Below, piece by piece: positions 1 to 6,146 of a DNA stretch of 12,897 bases (within the stretch, counting starts at the first letter, position 1; every line of letters starts with the position of its first letter). The position numbers were made by a program, and so were the translations under genes. The stretch is from an uncultured Ignavibacteriota bacterium (GTDB taxonomy: Bacteria > Bacteroidota > Ignavibacteria > Tepidaquicellales > Tepidaquicellaceae). The notes below the pieces were generated by a model that was not told where the DNA came from, did no database searches, and worked only from the letters and a program-made list of their open reading frames with translations. The DNA is taken from the NCBI GenBank assembly GCA_903901375.1, contig CAIUQV010000295.1, positions 1-12,897 of the forward strand, given 5' to 3'.

Positions 1-1345
1 TCGTAAGGAATCCCGGTACATTTGGCAGTACTCCTGCTATTAATGCTATTACTGCATTCCTGTTAAATCCGTTCTGAAAAGTATATAAGCCTGTCTTCTT
101 ATATAAATCATCTATTGCAAGTTGTTTCTTCTTTACCAGAAAATAATCGGATATCATAATTCCGCCTATAGGTCCAAGTAAACTTGAATAAGCAATAAGC
201 CATTTAAATATATATCCGCTCGGGTCTTCGATTAATTTCCAGGGGAATATTAACATTCCAATTATTCCTGTTATGTATCCGCCCTTTCTGAAGTCTATAT
301 TTGAAGGTGATAAATTTGCAAAGTCGTTAGCAGGACTTACTATGTTCGCTGCAATGTTAGTCGCAAGCGTAGATACTGCAATGCTTATCATTGCAATGCT
401 GACAAGTATTTTACTCTCAAACTTTACTGCAAGTATCACAGGATCCCAGATTGTCTGTCCGTATATAATAAAGGTTGCCGATGTCACAACAACTCCAACA
501 AATGAAAATAAAGTCATAGACGGCGGTAAGCCCAGTATCTGTCCTGTTACCTGAGCTTTCTGGCTTTTTGCATATCTCGTAAAATCAGGTATGTTTAAAG
601 ACAGCGTTGCCCAGAATCCTACCATCCCTGTAAGAGCAGGGAAGAAGTAAACAAAGAATTCTCCAGTACTATTAAATTTTGACGGCTGAGAAAGTATAGG
701 ACCAAGTCCGTTACCTGCTGATATAGCCCAGAAAAGTAATGCTACTGCAGCACCCGGCAAAAAGAATGCTTTAAATACAAGCAGTTTCTTGATGCTGTCA
801 ACTCCAAGATAAACCACATACATATTCAGTAACCAGAAAAGAAAAAATGAAATCGCAGGACCAGTATGCAAACCAAGCTGCTGTGGAAATATTTCTGGCA
901 GGTTCTCAAATGAAGGTATCCACACTCTTATTACCTGATATATCGAAAAACCGCCTATCCAGGTTTGTATTCCAAACCATCCGCACGCAACTATAGCTCT
1001 TGATATCGCTGGTATGTTTGCACCTCTCACTCCGAAACTTGCGCGTGCAAGAACAGGAAAAGGTATTCCGTATTTTGCACCGGCATGTCCGTTTAGTATC
1101 ATCGGCAGTAATACTATCGTATTTCCTGCAAAGATTGTAAGTATTGCCTGCCACCAGTTCATACCTCCTTCGATTAATGAACTCGCAAGCATATACGTCG
1201 GGATACACAAACTCATACTTATCCATAAAGCCGTGTAGTTCCAGGTATTCCATGTACGTTTGGATTCTGGAACGGGAGCCAGATCTTCACTTATTAGTGT
1301 ATCTGACATTCCATTTCCCGTTATTTCATTTTTGTCTGTCTTCAT
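1..1345 (-). CDS. NCS1-family nucleobase/hydantoin/allantoin permease (3' part missing)
   Basis: This is an inner-membrane cation symporter of the NCS1 family, which imports uracil, cytosine, allantoin or hydantoins. The reading frame is open for 448 codons to the left edge, so roughly the last 30-50 residues are missing. Family marks visible are TWNTWNYTALWIS (31-43), NGHAGAKYGIPFPVLARASF (85-104), GWFGIQTWIGG (122-132), GFWATLSLNIPDFTRYA (243-259), SPANDFANLSPS (337-348) and ISDYFLVKK (398-406). By comparison with Mhp1, W123, Q127, W245 and N344 should line the substrate site. About eleven hydrophobic segments can be seen. The start is the first Met; the Met at 1309 is an alternative, and neither has a clear Shine-Dalgarno sequence. 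It is the third gene of the operon, 69 nt behind the aminotransferase, which suggests that the substrate feeds beta-alanine catabolism. The exact substrate cannot be read from the sequence. Confidence 0.93.
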   Translation of the reverse strand, partial: MKTDKNEITGNGMSDTLISEDLAPVPESKRTWNTWNYTALWISMSLCIPTYMLASSLIEGGMNWWQAILTIFAGNTIVLLPMILNGHAGAKYGIPFPVLARASFGVRGANIPAISRAIVACGWFGIQTWIGGFSIYQVIRVWIPSFENLPEIFPQQLGLHTGPAISFFLFWLLNMYVVYLGVDSIKKLLVFKAFFLPGAAVALLFWAISAGNGLGPILSQPSKFNSTGEFFVYFFPALTGMVGFWATLSLNIPDFTRYAKSQKAQVTGQILGLPPSMTLFSFVGVVVTSATFIIYGQTIWDPVILAVKFESKILVSIAMISIAVSTLATNIAANIVSPANDFANLSPSNIDFRKGGYITGIIGMLIFPWKLIEDPSGYIFKWLIAYSSLLGPIGGIMISDYFLVKKKQLAIDDLYKKTGLYTFQNGFNRNAVIALIAGVLPNVPGFLT

Positions 1346-1414
1346 TAAATGTTTTTACTGATAAATAATTTATTCCCCATAAACTATTCTATAAAAACTA
1401 TTTTTAACTAACAA

Positions 1415-2764
1415 CTAAACACAATATTCATCTGCAATCGAAAGGGCATTAGAAATTATTTCCATTCCTTCGTCTGCTTCTTCTTTGTTTATGCAAAGTG
1501 GCGGCGCAATGAAAACAAGGTTCCATCTTCCCATTGTATACATTCCCTGTTCTGCTATCTTTGCCATCACTTTGTTCATAATTTCCATTTCAGACGGCGG
1601 TGCGTTCCATCTTGCCATCGGCTCTTTTGTCTCTCTGTTCTTCACAAGTTCAAGGCATCCGAGCAATCCTGTGTTTCTGAAATCGCCTATACAAGGATGT
1701 TTCTTCTTCATCTCTTCTACTTTACTCTCAATGTATTTACCCATCTTCGCAGCATTCTCTATTAGGTTCTCTTCTTCATAAATATCCAGAACAGCATTTG
1801 CTGCTGCGCAGGAAACTGCATGTGCAGAATAGGTCAGTCCTAACGGTAGCGGTTTATCGTCAAATGCTTTTGATATTTCGTCTTTTACAATTATTCCGCC
1901 AAGCGGAACGTAAGCAGAAGTTAATCCTTTCGCTATCGGCATTATATCAGGCACTACGTCATGATGGTTTATACCAAACCATTTTCCTGTTCTTCCGAAT
2001 CCGCTCATTACTTCATCGGCTATAGTCAATATTCCGTATTTGTCTGCAATCTCTTTCACTCTCTTCCAGTAACCCGCAGGATATTTAATGCAGCCCGATG
2101 AACCCGATTCTCCTTCGAGCATTATCGCTGCTACATTCTGAGGCCCTTCATATTGTAAAACACGCTCAAGATGTGCTATCGCATTATCTGTGCATTCTTC
2201 CGGAGTTTTACTGTGCCATGGACATCTGTAAAAATAAGGGTTCTCAACGTGTATGAAGTTAGGCGGTTGTTGTGTATCTATTGCCTGCTTTCTCGGATCT
2301 CCGCCTGCTGATGAACTTGCGTATGTAGCTCCGTGATAAGACTGATAAAATGTTACTATCTTATGTCTTCCGGTATAAATTCTTGCTAACTTTATCGCAT
2401 TCTCCACTGCTTCGGCTCCGCCAAGTGTGAAGAATGTTTTACTCATTCCTTCGGGTGCAATCTCCGCAAGTTTCTTCCCAAGGTCTCCGCGTGCTGCTGT
2501 TACCATTCCCGGATAAACATAACTCACTTCGCTCATTTGCTTTGCTACTGCTTCTGCAACTTTCGGATGACCGTGTCCTATATTCACGCAGACTAACTGC
2601 GATGAAAAATCAAAGTATCTTTTACCGTCATAATCGTAAAGGAATATTCCTTTTGCACTTTTTATGTTAAGCGGTTTTAATCCTTTTTGTTTTGACCACG
2701 AGGTCAAAGTGTAATTTAGGTTATTGTTAAGTATCTCGTTCTTATCTTTTGTTATATTGTACAT
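1415..2764 (-). CDS. Class III PLP-dependent omega-aminotransferase (probable beta-alanine transaminase)
   Basis: A 449-residue fold-type I, class III aminotransferase, the usual full length for omega-amino-acid:pyruvate or 2-oxoglutarate transaminases. Visible marks are GGAEAVENAIKLAR (115-128, cofactor phosphate region), SYHG (142-145, aromatic residue stacking on PLP), the class III signature around ADEVMSGFGRTG (249-260) with D250 for the pyridine nitrogen, and K279 in IAKGLTSAYVPLGG as the Schiff-base lysine. The gene starts 18 nt after the dehydrogenase stop, so the two are co-transcribed. A weak Shine-Dalgarno-like AGAGGGA lies 7 nt before the ATG. Beside a malonate-semialdehyde dehydrogenase and an NCS1 permease, the most natural substrate is beta-alanine, giving malonate semialdehyde. 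Taurine, GABA or 3-aminoisobutyrate remain possible; the family assignment is firm and the substrate is inferred from neighbours. Confidence 0.92.
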   Translation of the reverse strand: MYNITKDKNEILNNNLNYTLTSWSKQKGLKPLNIKSAKGIFLYDYDGKRYFDFSSQLVCVNIGHGHPKVAEAVAKQMSEVSYVYPGMVTAARGDLGKKLAEIAPEGMSKTFFTLGGAEAVENAIKLARIYTGRHKIVTFYQSYHGATYASSSAGGDPRKQAIDTQQPPNFIHVENPYFYRCPWHSKTPEECTDNAIAHLERVLQYEGPQNVAAIMLEGESGSSGCIKYPAGYWKRVKEIADKYGILTIADEVMSGFGRTGKWFGINHHDVVPDIMPIAKGLTSAYVPLGGIIVKDEISKAFDDKPLPLGLTYSAHAVSCAAANAVLDIYEEENLIENAAKMGKYIESKVEEMKKKHPCIGDFRNTGLLGCLELVKNRETKEPMARWNAPPSEMEIMNKVMAKIAEQGMYTMGRWNLVFIAPPLCINKEEADEGMEIISNALSIADEYCV

Positions 2765-2782
2765 TTTTTATCCCTCTTTAAA

Positions 2783-4246
2783 TTAACTCATCCAGTTTGT
2801 TTTTGCTTCTGCATTCCACTTAATGCTGGTTTTCTTCGGTTGCATCCATAACCCCAGGGAACTTTTCCCTGTGATGTCATTCGTTCCGAACTTCGATTCA
2901 TTCCATCCGCCAAATGAAAATGGCTCTCTCGGAACCGGTACTCCTATGTTAACGCCAATCATTCCCGCAGAAGCTTTCTCTGCTACTGTCCTTGCATAAC
3001 TTCCGTTCTGAGTAAAAACTGCAGCAGCATTGCCGTATTCTGAACTGTTTTCAATCGCAATTGCATCATCAAGCGATTGTACTCTCATTATCGCAAGTAC
3101 TGGTCCAAACACTTCTTCCTTCGCAATCGGCATATCAGGTTTCACGTTGTCTATTATAGTTGGACCTACATAGTATCCGCCTTCTTTTCCTTCTACTATT
3201 GCATTTCTTCCGTCCACGATTATTTTCGCACCCTGCTTTTCTGCATCGGTTATGTACTTCTCAATTCTCTCCTTTGCGGATTTTGTTATTACTGATCCAA
3301 GGTTCTTTCCGGGTACAATCTTTTTCGCTTCTTCGCAAAGCTGTTCTATTATATGGTCAACCGGTCCTACTCCCACCATTGCAGAAGCAGCCATACATCT
3401 TTGTCCTGCACAACCTGTCATCGATGCAGCAACGTTCGATGCAGTCATCTGTACATTTGCGTCAGGCAGAACTATTAAATGATTTTTTGCCCCGCCCAGT
3501 GCAGCTACTTTCTTGAAATTAGATGCTGCTCTTGCATACACAATCTTTGCTACTTTTGTAGAACCAACAAAAGAAACTGCACTTATTCCCGGATGGTCGC
3601 AGATTCCTTCAACCATTTCTCTGTCACCGTTTACTACATTGAAAACTCCGTCAGGAAGCCCGGCTTCTTTCAGCATTTCTGCTATGTGATTCGAAGTTAT
3701 AGGAACAATTTCAGATGGTTTAAAAACCATAGTATTTCCCGCTGCTATTGCATTTGGTATTGTCCAGTGAGGGACCATATGAGGGAAATTAAAAGGTGCT
3801 ATTGATGCTACTACTCCTACCGGATGATAATCAATCCTGCATTCCACACCATTGCTTACTTCAAGTATCTCTCCTCCAAGCATCTGCGGCAGGGAACAGG
3901 CAAACTCTGTTAACTCAATGCTCTTTTCCACTTCTGCCCTTGCTTCACCCATCGTCTTTCCGCATTCAATATGTGTAACGTATGTAAGCTCTTCAATATT
4001 CTTTTCAAGTATTGTTTTGTACCTGTAAAATATCTGTACTCTTTCTTTAATAGGTATTGCAGACCAGCCTGGAAATGCTTTCTTTGCAGCATCTACTGCT
4101 GCATCAAGCTCTTCTTTTCCCGATAAAGGTACTTTTGATATTACTTTGCCGTCAAGTGGACAGATAACGTCAAGCATTTTCTTCCCGCCCTTTACAAATT
4201 TACCACCTATAAAATTTCTTACTTCTTTATAAATCAGTTTATCCAT
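2783..4246 (-). CDS. mmsA: CoA-acylating (methyl)malonate-semialdehyde dehydrogenase
   Basis: Cytosolic aldehyde dehydrogenase of 487 residues that converts malonate semialdehyde or methylmalonate semialdehyde, NAD and CoA to acetyl-CoA or propionyl-CoA plus CO2. It carries PFNFPHMVPHW (151-161) with the oxyanion Asn N153, FVGST (226-230) in the NAD site, and the catalytic cysteine C284 in GQRCMAAS. The usual ALDH general-base Glu is replaced in LGGAKNH (250-256), a known hallmark of the MmsA/IolA subgroup in which CoA, not water, resolves the thioacyl enzyme. KEEVFGPVL (376-384) and FSFGGWNESKFG (443-454) are also typical. It is the first gene of the minus-strand operon; upstream lie three inverted repeats that may control it. 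No Shine-Dalgarno sequence precedes the ATG. Valine or inositol breakdown are other roles of this family; the neighbouring permease favours pyrimidine/beta-alanine breakdown. Confidence 0.95.
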   Translation of the reverse strand: MDKLIYKEVRNFIGGKFVKGGKKMLDVICPLDGKVISKVPLSGKEELDAAVDAAKKAFPGWSAIPIKERVQIFYRYKTILEKNIEELTYVTHIECGKTMGEARAEVEKSIELTEFACSLPQMLGGEILEVSNGVECRIDYHPVGVVASIAPFNFPHMVPHWTIPNAIAAGNTMVFKPSEIVPITSNHIAEMLKEAGLPDGVFNVVNGDREMVEGICDHPGISAVSFVGSTKVAKIVYARAASNFKKVAALGGAKNHLIVLPDANVQMTASNVAASMTGCAGQRCMAASAMVGVGPVDHIIEQLCEEAKKIVPGKNLGSVITKSAKERIEKYITDAEKQGAKIIVDGRNAIVEGKEGGYYVGPTIIDNVKPDMPIAKEEVFGPVLAIMRVQSLDDAIAIENSSEYGNAAAVFTQNGSYARTVAEKASAGMIGVNIGVPVPREPFSFGGWNESKFGTNDITGKSSLGLWMQPKKTSIKWNAEAKTNWMS

Positions 4247-4263
4247 AATAAAATATTTAAAAC

Positions 4264-4276
4264 GTTTAATTTAAAC
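4264..4276. promoter_or_regulatory. 13-bp odd palindrome near the mmsA start
   Basis: GTTTAATTTAAAC is a perfect inverted repeat with 6-bp arms and one central base, 17 nt upstream of the mmsA ATG on the minus strand. It shares its last base or two with the larger hairpin beside it. A regulator-binding site is possible, but AT-rich palindromes of this size also arise by chance. Confidence 0.35.
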
Positions 4277-4309
4277 AAAATATCAGGGTTATTATCCCTG
4301 ATATTTTGT
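4275..4309. promoter_or_regulatory. Perfect 14-bp inverted repeat (hairpin) in the mmsA leader
   Basis: The arms ACAAAATATCAGGG (4275-4288) and CCCTGATATTTTGT (4296-4309) are perfect reverse complements separated by a 7-nt loop. The structure lies 28 nt upstream of the mmsA ATG. It could be an operator, a hairpin in the operon's 5' leader, or a bidirectional terminator, though the T-run after the arm is short and lies inside the stem. The stem also contains AAAATATCAG, a 10-mer found again in two of the nearby 24-nt repeat modules (4573-4582, 4760-4769), so it may belong to the repeat cluster instead. Confidence 0.6.
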
Positions 4310-4323
4310 CTCTCAATTTCAAT

Positions 4324-4338
4324 TTCAAAACTTTTGAA
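4324..4338. promoter_or_regulatory. 15-bp odd palindrome, operator-like
   Basis: TTCAAAACTTTTGAA has perfect 7-bp arms around one central C. It lies about 80 nt upstream of the mmsA start, where an activator or repressor site would be expected. It is distinct from the repeat units further right. Function is a guess from position and symmetry. Confidence 0.4.
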
Positions 4339-4419
4339 CCTCTTTAATAATCATTTTAAATTTTATGTACAATCCAAATTTATAGTATTATCACTTCTCT
4401 TTCTCTTTGCCTTCAAATC

Positions 4420-4457
4420 CTCAGTGCCCTCCGTGATATCACTGTGTTCTCTGTGAA
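4420..4457 (+). repeat. 9-nt tandem array, copy 1
   Basis: Four 9-nt units, CTCAGTGCC, CTCCGTGAT, (2-nt gap) CACTGTGTT and CTCTGTGAA, share the frame CTCNGTGNN. The second pair is followed by CCT and matches a second array at 4512-4529 over 19 nt. Read on the minus strand this is the CACAGAGAACACAG type of intergenic repeat that I recall from assorted environmental bacterial genomes; I cannot check that here. Confidence 0.7.
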
Positions 4458-4511
4458 CCTATTCCTGATTTATCACCCTTCTCTTATGGCTTATCTCTTT
4501 ACCTGGAAATC

Positions 4512-4532
4512 CTCTGTGTTCTCTGTGAACCT
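4512..4532 (+). repeat. 9-nt tandem array, copy 2
   Basis: Two 9-nt units, CTCTGTGTT and CTCTGTGAA, are followed by CCT. Positions 4514-4532 are identical over 19 nt to 4442-4460 in the first array. Confidence 0.7.
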
Positions 4533-4578
4533 TTTCCTTAAATTAATATCTATATATCATCTCTTTGCCTGTAAAATA

Positions 4579-4618
4579 TCAGTGTAAATCAGTCTCTTTC
4601 AGTGTAAATCAGTGTTCC
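4579..4618 (+). repeat. 10-nt tandem array, four units
   Basis: Four consecutive units in exact 10-nt register: TCAGTGTAAA, TCAGTCTCTT, TCAGTGTAAA and TCAGTGTTCC. Every unit keeps TCAGT. Two further units (TCAGTGTAAA, TCAGTGTTCC) recur at 4766-4785 as part of the second copy of the 80-nt block. Confidence 0.8.
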
Positions 4619-4678
4619 AATCATTTGCATTTGCTATAAAACTAGCTCCTAGCTTCTGGCTCCTAGCTCCTTCTCTAA
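4599..4678 (+). repeat. 80-nt direct repeat, copy A, ending in a 7-nt tandem array
   Basis: This 80-nt block matches 4766-4845 with only three mismatches and no gap; the two copies are offset by 167 nt. It contains two of the TCAGT 10-nt units, a TTTGCATTT stretch, and four 7-nt units (TAGCTCC, TAGCTTC, TGGCTCC, TAGCTCC at 4643-4670), then TTCTCTAA. The mismatches all fall in the middle, between the two arrays, while both arrays are identical between copies. Confidence 0.85.
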
Positions 4679-4690
4679 ATCTCTTTCTCT

Positions 4691-4714
4691 TTTGGTGTTT
4701 TGGTGCTTTCGTGG
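4691..4714 (+). repeat. 8-nt tandem array, three units
   Basis: Three units in register, TTTGGTGT, TTTGGTGC and TTTCGTGG, followed by TAAATC. This sits between the two copies of the 80-nt block and has a different period from every other array in the spacer. Confidence 0.65.
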
Positions 4715-4765
4715 TAAATCTTTTCTACCTAAAAATATTTGCTTTTCCTCTATGCCTGAAAAATA

Positions 4766-4845
4766 TCAGTGTAAATCAGTGTTCCAATCTTTTGCATTTC
4801 CTCTAAAACTAGCTCCTAGCTTCTGGCTCCTAGCTCCTTCTCTAA
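4766..4845 (+). repeat. 80-nt direct repeat, copy B
   Basis: Second copy of the block at 4599-4678, with 77 of 80 positions identical. Its 7-nt array (TAGCTCC, TAGCTTC, TGGCTCC, TAGCTCC) lies at 4810-4837. The copy starts inside the fourth 24-nt module, so module and block overlap in the same way at both places. Confidence 0.85.
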
Positions 4846-4941
4846 TTTCGTCGTAATCCTTTTGTTTCTTCCGATTAATGTATTTCTTACTCATTGCATT
4901 CAAATTTCCATTTCACTATTTTTCTCAAATTTTAATACACT

Positions 4942-6054
4942 ATGGATAATAACACAAGACTTCATAACATTTCTCACTTAATCGGGAATACCCCTTTGCT
5001 CGCTTTAGAGTTTTACTATAAGGGTGAGAAAAGAACTATTTACGCTAAAGCTGAGAACATTAATATGACTGGCAGTATTAAAGACAGAATGGCTCTTCAC
5101 ATCATAAAGAAAGCATACGAAAGAGGTATCCTGAAGAGTGGTGATGAGATAATAGAAGCCACAAGCGGTAATACTGGTATTTCGTTTTCCGCAATCGGAA
5201 GGTCACTCGGTCATAAAGTTATTATCTATATGCCCGACTGGATGAGCAGGGAAAGAATTGAATTAATTAAAAGTCTCGGTGCTGAGATAAACCTCGTCAG
5301 CAAAGAGCAAGGCGGCTTCCTCGGAAGCATTGCTATGTCAGAAGCTTATGCCGAAGCTAATCCTAATACTTTTCTCCCAAGACAGTTTTCAAATGAAGAT
5401 AATGTCTCTGCACATTACGAAACCACAGGTCCCGAAATCTGGTGGCAGCTTCGCTTCAGAGGACTTAAACCGGATGCATTCGTCGCAGGAGTAGGTACAG
5501 GCGGAACTGTTATGGGTGTCGGAAAATATTTAAGGGAAGTTCATCCTGAAATTAAAATTCATCCGCTCGAACCTGCTAACTCTCCTACAATGACAACAGG
5601 ACACAAAGTCGGCAAACACAGGATTCAGGGAATATCAGATGAGTTCATTCCTGATATTGTTAAGCTCGATAATCTTGATAATATTGTAAGTGTTGATGAC
5701 GGCGATGCAATCATTATGGCTCAGAAACTTGCCTCCGAACTTGGTATCGGAGTCGGTATCTCTTCCGGTGCTAATTTTATTGGAGCTCTCATGAAGCAAA
5801 ATGAATTGGGAAAAGATTCTGTCATTGTAACTGTTTTCCCTGATGACAATAAAAAGTATTTAAGCACAGATTTACTCAAGACCGAACCGCTGAAAGATGG
5901 TTTCCTTTCTCCCGATGTTGAACTCCTTGGTTTTCATGCATACAAACGTGTCTGCCATACTTGCTGCGACCCGCTCACTTGCATCGAAGCTGACTACGAC
6001 CAGATTGATGCTATTCAGCTGCCGCCGTGCCCGAGGAGAATCAGACAGCATTAA
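4942..6054 (+). CDS. Cysteine synthase-like PLP enzyme with Cys-rich C-terminal tail
   Basis: Fold-type II PLP enzyme of the cysteine synthase / cystathionine beta-synthase family, 370 residues, cytosolic. The Schiff-base lysine is K47 in TGSIKDRMA; the substrate loop TSGNTG is at 74-79, the PLP phosphate loop GVGTGGT at 183-189, and SSGAN, holding the Ser that contacts the pyridine ring, at 274-278. The core ends near DDNKKYLST (301-309), a variant of the family's usual PDxGxRYLST. Plain CysK ends soon after at about 310 residues; here about 50 more follow, with C338, C341, C342, C347 and C363. No CBS domain is present. The likely reaction is beta-replacement of an activated serine to give cysteine or a related amino acid. 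No serine acetyltransferase lies nearby. No Shine-Dalgarno sequence precedes the ATG. I am sure of the family, not of the substrate. Confidence 0.9.
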   Translation: MDNNTRLHNISHLIGNTPLLALEFYYKGEKRTIYAKAENINMTGSIKDRMALHIIKKAYERGILKSGDEIIEATSGNTGISFSAIGRSLGHKVIIYMPDWMSRERIELIKSLGAEINLVSKEQGGFLGSIAMSEAYAEANPNTFLPRQFSNEDNVSAHYETTGPEIWWQLRFRGLKPDAFVAGVGTGGTVMGVGKYLREVHPEIKIHPLEPANSPTMTTGHKVGKHRIQGISDEFIPDIVKLDNLDNIVSVDDGDAIIMAQKLASELGIGVGISSGANFIGALMKQNELGKDSVIVTVFPDDNKKYLSTDLLKTEPLKDGFLSPDVELLGFHAYKRVCHTCCDPLTCIEADYDQIDAIQLPPCPRRIRQH

Positions 6055-6146
6055 ATCTTTATTAAGTCATATTAATTTTGAATGAACAAAATGTATGAGG
6101 ATGTTTATTCCGTTAGTTCTTAAACATTAATTTAAGATATCACTAT

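Larger units (their letters stand above)
4403..4771 (+). repeat. 24-nt interspersed module, four diverged copies
   Basis: Four copies of the same length occur at 4403-4426, 4495-4518, 4561-4584 and 4748-4771. Each starts CTCTTTGCCT or a one-base variant (CTCTTTACCT, CTCTATGCCT), continues through an A-rich centre (TTCAAATCC, GGAAATCC, GTAAAATA, GAAAAATA) and ends TCAGTG or TCTGTG. Copies 1 and 2 are each followed by CTGTG-type 9-nt units and copies 3 and 4 by TCAGTGTAAA 10-nt units, so the module acts as a common head for two kinds of array. I do not recognise a named family. Confidence 0.7.
4247..4941. other. Gene-free 695-nt spacer between divergent genes
   Basis: Spacer between the minus-strand catabolic operon and the plus-strand cysteine-synthase-like gene. 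It must hold the promoters of both, but I see no convincing -35/-10 pair for either. Nearest the operon are three inverted repeats (4264-4276, 4275-4309, 4324-4338). From about 4395 to 4850 there is a mosaic of short tandem repeats, strongly pyrimidine-rich on the plus strand. No convincing coding frame is present: a plus-strand open frame at 4612-4806 is made of the repeats themselves. Confidence 0.85.

Noticed and set aside
1406..1420. AACTAACAACTAAAC as a copy of the ACTGACA array
   Set aside because: Only two units and partly inside the aminotransferase stop codon region; could be chance.
3160..3516. Plus-strand open frame of 118 codons
   Set aside because: It lies opposite the well-supported mmsA gene and has a low-complexity composition typical of an antisense shadow.
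4612..4806. Plus-strand open frame of 64 codons in the repeat spacer
   Set aside because: It is built from the tandem repeats, has no ribosome binding site and resembles no protein.
4395..4850. CRISPR array
   Set aside because: Units are 7-10 nt in direct tandem without spacers, and no cas genes are present.
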